Source: Candidatus Kuenenia stuttgartensis
GTDB taxonomy: Bacteria; Planctomycetota; Planctomycetia; Isosphaerales; Isosphaeraceae
Length of the DNA stretch: 54,562 nucleotides
Reading direction: 5' to 3'
Assembly: GCA_945865635.1 (NCBI GenBank)
Contig: CAMBEP010000033.1
Span: 1 to 54,562, forward strand
Shown here in pieces: positions 45,678 through 54,343 of this stretch. Position 1 is the stretch's first letter. Every line of letters begins with the position of its first letter. The notes under the pieces were generated by a model. That model was not told the origin of the DNA. It ran no database searches and saw nothing but the letters and a program-made list of their open reading frames with translations. Position numbers and translations under genes: made by a program.

Positions 45678-45857
45678 TTCTCAAGCGCCTCGTCTTCATC
45701 ACATTTTCTTGAAGTTGTGAGAGGATGCATTAGGCGTATTGATCCGTTGGAATCGGCGATGGGTCAGGGTGTGATCAGCAATGCGGTTGAGCCAATATAC
45801 GAAAACAGAAGTGAAGCCCGATTTTGAGGACGGGTCAATAGCCCGAAAAAAAGCTCC

Positions 45858-47963
45858 ATGTCCACGTCATTGATGGAATCCCTGCGGTATGTCCGCAACA
45901 TTGGTATTTCCGCACACATCGATTCCGGCAAAACCACGCTCTCCGAGCGGATCCTATATTACTCAGGCAAGATCCACAAGATTAATGAGGTCAAGGGTGA
46001 TGGTGACGGCGCTGTCATGGACCACATGGAACTTGAAAAAGAACGTGGAATTACGATCACATCGGCTGCAACGACAGTCGAGTGGAAGGGGATGAAGGTC
46101 AACTTGATTGACACTCCTGGCCACGTGGACTTCACGGTGGAAGTGGAGCGATCCCTGCGGGTTCTGGATGGTGCGGTTCTGGTGCTCTGCGCCGTGGCGG
46201 GTGTGCAGTCGCAGTCGATCACTGTGGACCGTCAGATGAAGCGTTACAATGTGCCCCGACTGGCGTTCATCAACAAGATGGACCGAACCGGTGCCAATCC
46301 TCGCAATGTGACCAAAGCCCTGTGCGAAAAGCTTGGCCTGAATGCTGTGCCAATGCAGTTGAATATGGGTGCTGAGTCGAACTTTGTTGGAGTGATCGAC
46401 CTGGTTCTGATGGAAGCCGTCTACTTTGATGGCGAAAAGGGCGACACGGTTCGTCGCGAGCCGATTCCTGCCGAGTATCAGGAAGAATCCTTGCGTGCTC
46501 GTCAGGGCATGCTCGAAGCGATCTCGATCTTCTCCGACGAAGTCATGGAACTCCTGCTGGAAGAGCAGGAAGTTCCAATCGACCTGATCAATAGAACGGT
46601 TCGCGAAGGCGTGATCCTGAGCAAAATTTGCCCGGTCTATGTTGGTTCCGCATATAAAAATAAAGGCGTGCAGACCCTGCTCGACGCTGTCTCGGCTTAT
46701 CTGCCAAGCCCGGTTGACAGGCATATCAAAGCTAAAGATATCGATAACGAAATGGAAGAAATCGATATCATTCCGGACAACGAAATGCCACTTGTGGGCA
46801 TGGCCTTCAAGCTGGTCGAAGAGCCATTTGGCCAGTTGACCTACACGCGTATCTATCAGGGCACGCTTCGCAAGGGCGAATTCTACTTCAACAGCCGTTT
46901 GAAGAAGAAGCAGCGTGTGAGCCGGATTCTGCGGGTTCACTCCGATAAGAAGGAAGACATTGACCTGGCGGCCGCTGGCGACATCGTCGCTGTCATGGGT
47001 ATCGACTGTGCAACCGGTGATACCTATTGCCAGGAAGGGTATAACTATGCCCTTGAATCGATCTTTGCAGCCGCTCCCGTGATCGATCTCTCGATCCATG
47101 CCGCCAAGCAGCAGGATTCCGACAAGCTCTCCAAGGCACTTTCGCGATTCATGCGTGAGGACCCAACTTTCCGTGTCCACCAGGATCCGGAAACCTCTCA
47201 GACCATCATCTCGGGAATGGGTGAGCTGCACCTCGAAATCTATGTCGAGCGCATCAAGCGTGAATACAAGGTCGAGTGTGTGGTTGGCATGCCCAAGGTT
47301 GCTTACCGCGAAACACCGACCAAGCAAACCGACTACAACTACAAGCACCGAAAGCAAACCGGTGGTTCGGGCCAATACGGCCATGTTGTGGGCACCATGG
47401 TTCCTATGAATATCGAAGGCGACGGCGACACCTTCATTTTTGAAAACAAGGTTGTCGGCGGCCGGATTCCTAACGAATTCATTCCATCCGTGGAAAAGGG
47501 TTTCCGTCGCGCTCTGGACAAGGGCCCAGTGGCTGGCTTCCCTGTCATTGGTGTCAAGATGATCCTCAACGACGGGTCATACCACGATGTCGATTCATCC
47601 GACATGGCCTTCCAGATCTGTGGCTTCGACGCCTTCCGCGAAACCTTCCGCAAAGCGGATCCCGTTCTCCTCGAACCAATCATGAAAGTGGAAGTCGAAG
47701 CACCAACAGAATTCCAGGGGCCTGTCACAGGCAACGTCTCAAGCCGCCGCGGCGTTATCCTCGGTACCGAAAATCGCGAAAGCTTTGTCATGATTGAAGC
47801 TGAAGTGCCTCTCTCGGAAATGTTCGGCTATTCCAACGACCTACGATCCATGACTCAGGGCAAGGGCGGGTTCTCAATGGAATTCCTGAAATATCAAAAG
47901 GTTCCGACCAAAATGCAGGAAGAGATTGTCAAAAAGGTTCAGGCCGATAACGCCAAGAAGTGA
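45858..47963 (+). CDS. fusA: translation elongation factor G, spdEFG1/mitochondrial EFG1-like lineage
   Basis: 701 aa GTPase that drives translocation on the ribosome. G motifs: G1 AHIDSGKTT (19-27), switch region ERGITITSAA, G3 DTPGH (about 92), G4 NKMD (about 146). Domains II-V follow (PLVGMAFKLVEEPFGQLTYT; GMGELHLEIYVERIKREY; GGSGQYGHV; PVTGNVSSRRG near the end of domain V). The AHIDSGKTT form (Ser where ordinary EF-G has Ala) and NIGISAHIDSGKTT, LYYSGKI and VGSAYKNKGVQTLLDAVSAY are closest to mitochondrial EFG1, as known for the spirochaete/planctomycete/delta-proteobacterial spdEFG1 group. It is not in a str operon: no rpsL, rpsG or tuf adjoin it. A terminator follows. Confidence 0.95.
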   Translation: MSTSLMESLRYVRNIGISAHIDSGKTTLSERILYYSGKIHKINEVKGDGDGAVMDHMELEKERGITITSAATTVEWKGMKVNLIDTPGHVDFTVEVERSLRVLDGAVLVLCAVAGVQSQSITVDRQMKRYNVPRLAFINKMDRTGANPRNVTKALCEKLGLNAVPMQLNMGAESNFVGVIDLVLMEAVYFDGEKGDTVRREPIPAEYQEESLRARQGMLEAISIFSDEVMELLLEEQEVPIDLINRTVREGVILSKICPVYVGSAYKNKGVQTLLDAVSAYLPSPVDRHIKAKDIDNEMEEIDIIPDNEMPLVGMAFKLVEEPFGQLTYTRIYQGTLRKGEFYFNSRLKKKQRVSRILRVHSDKKEDIDLAAAGDIVAVMGIDCATGDTYCQEGYNYALESIFAAAPVIDLSIHAAKQQDSDKLSKALSRFMREDPTFRVHQDPETSQTIISGMGELHLEIYVERIKREYKVECVVGMPKVAYRETPTKQTDYNYKHRKQTGGSGQYGHVVGTMVPMNIEGDGDTFIFENKVVGGRIPNEFIPSVEKGFRRALDKGPVAGFPVIGVKMILNDGSYHDVDSSDMAFQICGFDAFRETFRKADPVLLEPIMKVEVEAPTEFQGPVTGNVSSRRGVILGTENRESFVMIEAEVPLSEMFGYSNDLRSMTQGKGGFSMEFLKYQKVPTKMQEEIVKKVQADNAKK

Positions 47964-48034
47964 CCCTCTGACCATTCCAGCTTTTTTGCTGAAAAAGGTT
48001 TGAAGTCCGCCTTGTTGAAGAAAAACTCATGAAG

Positions 48035-48063
48035 AAAAAGCCTGAAGGAATTCAGGCTTTTTC
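48035..48063 (+). terminator. rho-independent terminator after fusA
   Basis: AAAAAGCCTGAA and TTCAGGCTTTTT form a perfect 12-bp stem around GGAA, ending in T residues. Confidence 0.9.
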
Positions 48064-48245
48064 TCTTAATGACTTTTAAATTCATGATTTATGATCTAGC
48101 ACATCCAAAGCAACTCGAAAGCTAAAAGCCCTTATAATGGTTTAAATTGCATTGATAAACAGGCCTGCTGGTGATATCATATTAATGCCTCTTCCGGTCT
48201 TTGAAGATTACCAATAATAGTCGTTGGTCAGAGGACAAAACTCTC

Positions 48246-49307
48246 ATGCGTAACTATTCCGTTCGGCGCGGCTTCACTCTAATCGAGCTGCTTGTCGTCA
48301 TCTCCATCATAGCTGTTTTGATCTCTCTGCTGCTTCCTGCCGTTCAATCGGCTCGCGAAGCCGCCCGCCGCGCCCAGTGCATCAACAACTTGAAGCAAAT
48401 CGGGTTGGCCAATCACAACTTTGAATCCACCAACAGCCATTTCCCTCCAGGATATGGAATGTATCCCACCGGTGGTGGTGGTCGGGCCAATGCCAATGCC
48501 ATGATCCTGCAATACATGGAATCCTCCAATCTTTATGGCGCTTTCAGCCTCTCGGTCAATATCAACCTCACGGGCCCGACTTCGCCTAACAACACGGCCC
48601 AGACTCAAATCGTCGCAGCATTCAATTGCCCAAGCGATCCTTCGCTCTCCAAGTTGATGGCCGGTACATCAGCACTCGGCTATAGCAACTATTTTGGGAG
48701 CATTGGTGCAACGGCGTCCATGGAGATGGGAACGGCTTATGGATTCCAGGAATCCGTCACAGGCAGGGCCGGAATTTTCAACGTCACACTCGACCGTAGT
48801 GGATCAGCCACAACGAACACCAACTATCAAAAAGTGACGTCACCGACCACGATCGCCTCAATCGCCGACGGCACCAGCAACACGGCTCTCTATTCCGAGA
48901 CAATTCGTTCGATTTCCGTAGCAAACACGGCCGCTGAAATTCCGATCGAAAGCCTACTCAACGTCTACATCATCACCTCGCTCGCCGGGGCCCTTGATGC
49001 ACCCCCAGCTTCCTGCCTGACATTCCCAGGCACCCGGATTCGCTATCGTGGCCAGCAATACTATCGCAACCTGCCACAAACCAGCTACTACAGCCACACC
49101 ATGACCCCCAACTTCAAAAAGTGGGACTGTGGCGACACCTCCTATGTAGCCTCTCACAGCGCAGCCAGAAGCTATCATCCGGGTGGCGTGAATATCGTTT
49201 TCTGCGATGGCTCCGTGAAGTTCGTCAAAGATTCCGTCAATATCGCAACCTGGCGTGCCCTTGGTACCAAGGCCGGTGGTGAGGTGACCTCAGCCGACGC
49301 TTATTGA
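48246..49307 (+). CDS. DUF1559 pseudopilin-like protein
   Basis: 353 aa from ATG 48246 (GAGGA about 10 bases upstream; the longest frame starts TTG 48201). It has a type IV pilin/type II secretion leader: [20 protein letters not shown], to be cut after Gly by prepilin peptidase, with the conserved Glu at mature position 5. The planctomycete DUF1559 signature follows: [20 protein letters not shown] then [20 protein letters not shown]. The C-terminal H-x9-DG type box is present: [20 protein letters not shown]. These proteins are highly duplicated in planctomycetes and presumed to be envelope or pseudopilus components. A small lipoprotein gene follows after a terminator, a common pairing. Confidence 0.93.
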   Translation: MRNYSVRRGFTLIELLVVISIIAVLISLLLPAVQSAREAARRAQCINNLKQIGLANHNFESTNSHFPPGYGMYPTGGGGRANANAMILQYMESSNLYGAFSLSVNINLTGPTSPNNTAQTQIVAAFNCPSDPSLSKLMAGTSALGYSNYFGSIGATASMEMGTAYGFQESVTGRAGIFNVTLDRSGSATTNTNYQKVTSPTTIASIADGTSNTALYSETIRSISVANTAAEIPIESLLNVYIITSLAGALDAPPASCLTFPGTRIRYRGQQYYRNLPQTSYYSHTMTPNFKKWDCGDTSYVASHSAARSYHPGGVNIVFCDGSVKFVKDSVNIATWRALGTKAGGEVTSADAY

Positions 49308-49340
49308 GACCTGCCCAAAGTCATCGTAATCGTAAAGGGA

Positions 49341-49370
49341 AACGGGACGATCAAATTTCGTCCCGTTTTC
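49341..49370 (+). terminator. rho-independent terminator after the DUF1559 gene
   Basis: AACGGGACGA and TCGTCCCGTT form a perfect 10-bp stem with loop TCAAATT, followed by TTC. Confidence 0.85.
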
Positions 49371-49421
49371 CTATTTCAGACCTGGCATACTGACCAATGT
49401 TTCCGTTTTGGAGCTGATCGC

Positions 49422-49880
49422 ATGTCCTATAAGTCACATTTGCTGAGAGTGTTAAGCCTTGGCATCTGCTCTTTCAGCCTGGCTGGCTGCGGCTCAAGTC
49501 AACCAGTGGCCACGCCCGAATCAGCCACCCTTTCAAAGCTCAATGATGTCGCCGAGCTTTATCGGGTTTATAGCATCACCAACAAAAAACCGCCAAAATC
49601 CAAGGCTGAAGCCGCGAAAATGGAAAACGCGGTCCCCTCCGGCCTCACCCCAATCAACACCGGCGACATCATCGTTTTATGGGGTGGCGAACTGACCGAC
49701 CTCAACGAAGAGCCAACTGGCCCGAAATCAGACAAAATCCTGGCCTATGAAAAGAACGTTCCAGACAAGGGCGGAAAAGTTCTCCTGCTTGATCGTAATA
49801 TCAAGACCATGACCCCCGAAGAATTTGCCGCTGCCCCAAAAGCTGCGCAACCGGCTGCTGAGCCTGCCAAAAAGAAGTGA
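49422..49880 (+). CDS. small lipoprotein
   Basis: 152 aa. Signal peptide with lipobox (FSLAGC, Cys24) predicts lipidation. The mature part (SKLNDVAELYRVYSITNKKP, GDIIVLWGGELTDLNEEP, AYEKNVPDKGGKVLLLDRNI, MTPEEF) resembles the planctomycete small lipoproteins that typically follow DUF1559 genes, and ends in an Ala/Pro/Lys-rich tail. Function unknown; it may support assembly of the pseudopilin encoded upstream. Confidence 0.8.
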   Translation: MSYKSHLLRVLSLGICSFSLAGCGSSQPVATPESATLSKLNDVAELYRVYSITNKKPPKSKAEAAKMENAVPSGLTPINTGDIIVLWGGELTDLNEEPTGPKSDKILAYEKNVPDKGGKVLLLDRNIKTMTPEEFAAAPKAAQPAAEPAKKK

Positions 49881-49909
49881 TTTTAATCTCTCTCTCAATT
49901 TCAAAATTC

Positions 49910-49946
49910 AAGCTGGGGGTTAGGAATCTCTCTCTCCCAGCTTTTT
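49910..49946. terminator. terminator between convergent lipoprotein and truA genes
   Basis: AAGCTGGG and CCCAGCTT pair around an 18-base loop, and TTTTT follows on the plus strand. The last bases overlap the truA stop region. Confidence 0.6.
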
Positions 49947-50706
49947 ATCGAATTCCACGCGGTTGGTCGTAATTCACCCACAACATCGCCAAGCCTCGTG
50001 CAGGAGCAGTCGGGCCTGCCTTCCTTCGGTCGCACGAATCAAGAATTTCCTGAACCTGATGTGCCTGCCATTTCCCCTTCCCAACCATGATCAATGTACC
50101 GGCGATGGTGCGAACCATGTTATATAAAAACCCGTTTGCCTCGACCTCAATCTGAAAATTGCTCCCCAATCGCATCACTTCGCAGGCAAAAACACGTCTC
50201 ACGGTCGAAACACGCTCCGACCCTGACGTCTGAAACGCTGCAAAGTCATGGCGGCCAACAAGATATCTAGAGGCCTTCACCATCTCGGTTTCATTCAGTG
50301 GCACTCCCACATGGTATGCATAACGAATGGCCATCGGGTCACCGTATCGATCATTATCCACAGAATATCGGTATCGCTTCGAAATGACGTCGAGCGTCGG
50401 ATGAAATGCAATCGGAACTTCATCCGAATCCAATATGCGAATTGTATCCGGCAGAAACGCATTGAGGGCGTTCTGGAATTTCACGGGCTGAAATTGCGAA
50501 ACCGTATAAAAACTTGCAATCTGGGCATGCGCATGAACTCCGGCATCCGTACGACCGCTCCCGACAAGCTTCGGCCGCTGGCCAGTCATTCTTTCCAGGG
50601 CTGATTCAATACTGTCCTGAATCGTAGGTAAGCCAGGTTGCGTCTGCCAGCCTGAAAAGTCCGTCCCATCGTACGCGATTTTCAGGCGGATGTGGCGTAC
50701 ATCCAT
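49945..50706 (-). CDS. truA: tRNA pseudouridine(38-40) synthase TruA
   Basis: 253 aa, normal for the family. It isomerises uridines 38-40 of the tRNA anticodon arm in the cytoplasm. The start motif KIAYDGTDFSGWQTQPGLPT and the catalytic loop GSGRTDAGVHA (nucleophile Asp54) are intact, as are SKRYRYSVDN, RHDFAAFQTSGSERVSTVRR and NGFLYNMVRTIAGTLI. It is on the same strand as asd, 121 bp downstream of it... the two are separated by a hairpin at 50745-50788. No frameshift or missing residue seen. Confidence 0.96.
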   Translation of the reverse strand: MDVRHIRLKIAYDGTDFSGWQTQPGLPTIQDSIESALERMTGQRPKLVGSGRTDAGVHAHAQIASFYTVSQFQPVKFQNALNAFLPDTIRILDSDEVPIAFHPTLDVISKRYRYSVDNDRYGDPMAIRYAYHVGVPLNETEMVKASRYLVGRHDFAAFQTSGSERVSTVRRVFACEVMRLGSNFQIEVEANGFLYNMVRTIAGTLIMVGKGKWQAHQVQEILDSCDRRKAGPTAPARGLAMLWVNYDQPRGIR

Positions 50707-50744
50707 CTTAAGACTACTTTTGCTCTATTTTTTTGAGGAATAGA

Positions 50745-50788
50745 ATGGGCAAGGAAGATTTCGGACAACCCTGCCCATACTTTTTTTT
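50745..50788. terminator. hairpin between truA and asd
   Basis: ATGGGCA (50745-50751) pairs with TGCCCAT (50772-50778), extended by GG/CC after a mismatch; TTTTTTTT follows on the plus strand. It lies directly after the asd stop on the minus strand, where the T-tract is less clear, so its direction of action is uncertain. Confidence 0.5.
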
Positions 50789-50827
50789 ATTCATTTTGAA
50801 TTGACAATCAGACGACTGTAGACCAAA

Positions 50828-51835
50828 TCACAGGCCACGTGCGATCATGGCCTCAGCGATTTGAACCGCATTTAAGGCAGCCCCTTTTCTCAGGTTATCG
50901 CTCACACACCAAAACAGGAGTGCATTCGGGTTGCCAAGGTCCTGGCGAATTCGCCCCACAAAAACCTCGTCACGCCCATCGGCTGACCTGGGGTCAGGAT
51001 ACTGTCGATTCCGAAAGTCATCCTGAAGAGCGACCCCCGGTGAATTGCTCCACAAGGCGCGGGCATCGTCTGGAGTGATCGGCCGCTCGCATTCGATATA
51101 AATCGATTCGCTGTGGCTGTTGACCACTGGCACACGAATACATGTCGGCTGGACCTCGATCGACGAATCGCCCATGATCTTGCGTGTCTCGTTGACCATC
51201 TTCATCTCTTCCTTGGTATACCCGGAATCGAGAAAATCGTCGATCTGGGCCACACAGTTGAAAGCGATTGGATACGCAAATTTCGATGGAGCTGGCTCCG
51301 CTGTGCCTGCCATAATGGCACGTGTCTGGGCATCAAGCTCGCTCATCCCAACCTGGCCTGCCCCCGAAACCGCTTGATATGTGCTCACAATGATTCGCTT
51401 GATCTTGAATTTGTCGTGAATTGGCTTGAGAGCCACGACCATCTGAATCGTCGAGCAGTTCGGATTTGCAATAATGCCTTTGTTCCAGTCTATATCGTGC
51501 GGATTGACTTCCGGCACCACGAGCGGAACGGTAGGGTCCATCCGCCATGCGGAACTGTTGTCGATCACAACCGCTCCAGCCAGAGCGGCCGCAGGGCTTG
51601 TCAGTTTGGAGATGGATGCCGGAGTACTCGATAAAAGAATATCCAGGCCTTCAAATTCCTTGTCGGAAACTGCGATCACCGGATGTTTCTCGCCACCAAA
51701 AACGATCGTTTTACCAGCGCTTCGCGGGCTGGCCAAAAACTTCACAGAGGCCAGCGGAAAGGCTCTCTGTTCCAGCAAACGCACCATGACTTCACCAACG
51801 GCACCACTGGCGCCAAGAACGCCCAGACGCTTCAC
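50828..51835 (-). CDS. asd: aspartate-semialdehyde dehydrogenase
   Basis: 335 aa. Reduces aspartyl phosphate to aspartate semialdehyde with NADPH, feeding lysine/diaminopimelate, threonine and methionine synthesis. Starts with GTG 51835, preceded by AAGGA. NADP loop GASGAVGEVMVRLLEQR, catalytic NPNCSTIQM (Cys127), QAVSGAGQVGM and the C-terminal CIRVPVVNSHSESIYIECER with the active-site His region are all present. The DAP pathway point fits planctomycetes, which make peptidoglycan. It is divergent from purD. Confidence 0.96.
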   Translation of the reverse strand: MKRLGVLGASGAVGEVMVRLLEQRAFPLASVKFLASPRSAGKTIVFGGEKHPVIAVSDKEFEGLDILLSSTPASISKLTSPAAALAGAVVIDNSSAWRMDPTVPLVVPEVNPHDIDWNKGIIANPNCSTIQMVVALKPIHDKFKIKRIIVSTYQAVSGAGQVGMSELDAQTRAIMAGTAEPAPSKFAYPIAFNCVAQIDDFLDSGYTKEEMKMVNETRKIMGDSSIEVQPTCIRVPVVNSHSESIYIECERPITPDDARALWSNSPGVALQDDFRNRQYPDPRSADGRDEVFVGRIRQDLGNPNALLFWCVSDNLRKGAALNAVQIAEAMIARGL

Positions 51836-52102
51836 GATTCAAGTTCCTTCGTTAGGTTCAAGTTCCATTCCCCACTCGCCAAAGTCATGGCGGGCGGTTA
51901 AACTCATAGTCCAGCAGAAACGTGAGGAAGGGACTGAACAACCCCCCCGTCCTCCGGAACCTTCGGTCTGATGCCGAATGAGTGGACCCAACATCATAAC
52001 CGATTCTTCAGCCAAACGCCAACCCGTGACAAAGCGATTTGAAATCTGGTGCCGGCGTATCATGCGGCTGAAATACGGAAAAAATCTCATAAACGAAGGA
52101 TC

Positions 52103-53656
52103 ATGGCCTTGAAGGTACTGGTTATCGGACGCGGCGGTCGGGAACATGCCTTGTGCTGGAAGTTGGCCCAATCCCCCAGGGTCACCCAAATCTACTGCGC
52201 CCCAGGCAACGCAGGAACCGCCCTTGAAAGCAAGGTCATCAATGAATCGGTCGAGCCCAACGACGTCAGAGCCCTGCTGCAACTGGCCCGCCGTCGAGAG
52301 ATCGACCTGACCGTCGTCGGCCCGGAAGATCCTTTGACACAAGGAATTGTCGACGTTTTTACCAAGGAGGGCCTCCGCGTTTTTGGCCCCAAGGCCGATG
52401 CCGCTGAACTTGAAGGCTCCAAAATCTTCTCCAAAGAGCTCATGCGACATGCCGGAATACCCACTTCCGAATTTCGTATCTTCCGATCTCTACCCGACGC
52501 CGAACGATATGTCCTCTCACGAGATGTCTCGGTCGTCATTCGATCCAAGGGTCGTTCCACCGTACGCCAGCCATTCGACTGCATGACCGCCGGGGAAGCC
52601 CTCCAGGCCCTTGACCGTATCTTCGACCCACGCAACATGAAGTCGCCCAACGTACAGGCAGAAATCGAAGAACGCGGCGAAAAGGTGCTTTACAACAATG
52701 CCGCAGATGCCAAGAAATCCATCCTCGATCACCCCATCGGCCTGGTCGTAAAAGCCGATGGGCTGGCGGCCGGCAAAGGCGTCTTCGTCTGTAGCACCAT
52801 CGGCGAAGCCATGAATGCCGTCGACCTCATGATGATGCAACGAGCATTCGGCCGAGCTGGCGACAATATTCTGATCGAAGACCGGCTCGAAGGCGTCGAA
52901 ACCAGTGTGCTGGCTCTGACCGATGGTCGATCCATACTGCCCCTGCCCTCAAGCCAGGACCACAAGCGGGCCTATGATGGCGATCGTGGCCCAAACACCG
53001 GTGGAATGGGTGCTTACAGCCCCGCCGATGTTCTCAAACCTGATGTCATGAATATCATCGAGTCTGAAGTCCTGGTTCAGGCCATCCATGCCCTGAAGCG
53101 AATGCGAAAGCCTTTCAAAGGGCTGCTTTACGCTGGCATCATGATCACCAATACCGGCCCCAAGGTGCTTGAATTCAATGTCAGGTTCGGCGACCCCGAA
53201 TGTCAGGTCCTGCTCATGAGACTTAAAAGCGACCTGGTTGACCTTCTGGAAGCCGTGATTGACGAACAACTCAGCGATGCCGTAGTGGCCTGGGACGAGC
53301 GGCCGTCGATCACAGTCGTCATCGCTGCCGAAGGCTATCCTGGCAAGTACGCCCGCGGGGTCGTGATCAATGGCATCGACGAAGCCAATTCCGTTCCCGG
53401 CGTAAAGGTTTTCCATGCCGGAACGATCATCAAGCCAGGTACCGAAAATGCCCTCTCCGGCCCCGTTGTAATTTCCGAAGGCGGTCGCGTCCTGAACGTA
53501 ACCGCCGTTGGCAACACACTTCAGGAAGCCCGCGACCGAGCTTATGAAGCCTGCTCAAAGATCGACTACCCCGGCGGCTGGTACCGAAAGGATATCGCCT
53601 GGCAGGCTCTTGAGTCCAAAACAGAACAAGACACACACGACCCACTGAAAGCCTAA
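52103..53656 (+). CDS. purD: phosphoribosylamine-glycine ligase (GARS) with internal duplication
   Basis: 517 aa from ATG 52103 (AGGA just upstream, short spacing). ATP-grasp ligase of purine synthesis joining glycine to phosphoribosylamine. Motifs: VLVIGRGGREHALCWKL, CAPGNAGT, VVGPEDPLTQGIVD, the ATP-binding LVVKADGLAAGKGVFVC (214-230), QDHKRAYDGDRGPNTGGMGA and KVLEFNVRFGDPECQVLL. It is about 80 residues longer than usual. The extra piece before the ATP loop, residues 131-200, aligns without gaps at an offset of 70 with 201-244: SVVIRSKG/GLVVKADG, FDCMTAGEALQALD/FVCSTIGEAMNAVD. This looks like a tandem duplication of one strand-loop unit whose first copy has lost the GLAAGKG loop. The functional copy is intact, so activity is expected. 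Confidence 0.94.
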   Translation: MALKVLVIGRGGREHALCWKLAQSPRVTQIYCAPGNAGTALESKVINESVEPNDVRALLQLARRREIDLTVVGPEDPLTQGIVDVFTKEGLRVFGPKADAAELEGSKIFSKELMRHAGIPTSEFRIFRSLPDAERYVLSRDVSVVIRSKGRSTVRQPFDCMTAGEALQALDRIFDPRNMKSPNVQAEIEERGEKVLYNNAADAKKSILDHPIGLVVKADGLAAGKGVFVCSTIGEAMNAVDLMMMQRAFGRAGDNILIEDRLEGVETSVLALTDGRSILPLPSSQDHKRAYDGDRGPNTGGMGAYSPADVLKPDVMNIIESEVLVQAIHALKRMRKPFKGLLYAGIMITNTGPKVLEFNVRFGDPECQVLLMRLKSDLVDLLEAVIDEQLSDAVVAWDERPSITVVIAAEGYPGKYARGVVINGIDEANSVPGVKVFHAGTIIKPGTENALSGPVVISEGGRVLNVTAVGNTLQEARDRAYEACSKIDYPGGWYRKDIAWQALESKTEQDTHDPLKA

Positions 53657-53675
53657 ATAGAGATCCATTTTTTTT

Positions 53676-53710
53676 AGGGGCAATGGACAACCCATTGCCC
53701 CTGTTTTTTT
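53676..53710 (+). terminator. rho-independent terminator after purD
   Basis: GGGGCAATGG and CCATTGCCCC form a perfect 10-bp stem with loop ACAAC, followed by TGTTTTTTT. Confidence 0.9.
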
Positions 53711-53733
53711 AAACATTCACCTGGAAGTTTCGG

Positions 53734-54198
53734 TTATAAACCATTTTTCGTTTCCACCTCTTGTAAGAGCAGGCGAAATGCAATCCTCTGGTTCCAATCG
53801 TGTTTCATCTGGCCTTTCTCAGTTTTTGCAAGTGCATTTTTTGTGAACCAGATCTTGGATTTATCCAGAAGCGGCTTTGATTTATCCAGATCACCCATCT
53901 TCTTAAAACGCATCCCTTGGGCCAGCCATAAGAAAGCCTCTTCGCTCGAGCCGGGAACTGGTTTAATAGTATCAAGCCAGTTTTGAGATTTTCCAATCTC
54001 TCCAAGACGAAGCCAGCCCAGAGCAACCAGAACCTTCTGCCAGTTGCCAATTTTTGTTTTATCCAAGGACTCAAACTTCATCAAGACAGCCTCTGTCTGC
54101 TTCTTATCCGTTGTCGATAAACTTGCAGGCATTAAGGCAATCGCGCGCAAGACTGACATCGAAAACTCTATGGAACTATAGTTGTCGCGGCCACACAT
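53734..54198 (-). CDS. truncated TPR-like protein whose start codon lies in repeat R4
   Basis: 154 aa. The first eight residues (MCGRDNYS) are encoded by the outer end of repeat R4; the rest is helical and TPR-like (VLVALGWLRLGEIGKSQNWL, AFLWLAQGMRFKKMGDLDKS, WNQRIAFRLLLQEVE), resembling the C-terminal tail of larger planctomycete TPR or kinase/WD-repeat proteins. The likeliest reading is that repeat insertion cut off the 5' part of a larger gene and supplied a new ATG. No ribosome binding site of good quality precedes it in the repeat. It may be a pseudogene. Confidence 0.5.
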   Translation of the reverse strand: MCGRDNYSSIEFSMSVLRAIALMPASLSTTDKKQTEAVLMKFESLDKTKIGNWQKVLVALGWLRLGEIGKSQNWLDTIKPVPGSSEEAFLWLAQGMRFKKMGDLDKSKPLLDKSKIWFTKNALAKTEKGQMKHDWNQRIAFRLLLQEVETKNGL

Positions 54199-54281
54199 GA
54201 TACATCGTATCAGAATGATGCCGGAGGCATCAAAGCAAGTTGCCGGTGGTTGAGCGAAGCGACACCTTCCGGTTATGAGAT
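54181..54281. repeat. partial copy R4 of the MITE-like repeat
   Basis: About 100 bp nearly identical to the reverse complement of 45320-45420: GTTGTCGCGGCCACACATGA, TACATCGTATCAGAATGATG, then AGTTGCCGGTGGTTGAGCG and ACACCTTCCGGTTATGAGA. Only the left half of the element is present; sequence diverges after about 54281. Confidence 0.8.
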
Positions 54282-54343
54282 CTCGTTGTTACGCATAAGT
54301 TATAAAGCCTTAATAAATCTTTAGATCAATGGATTTGGTTTTA

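Noticed and set aside
45963..47384. 473-codon open frame antisense to fusA
   Set aside because: It is a complementary-strand shadow of the highly codon-biased fusA gene; its product has no family-like motifs.
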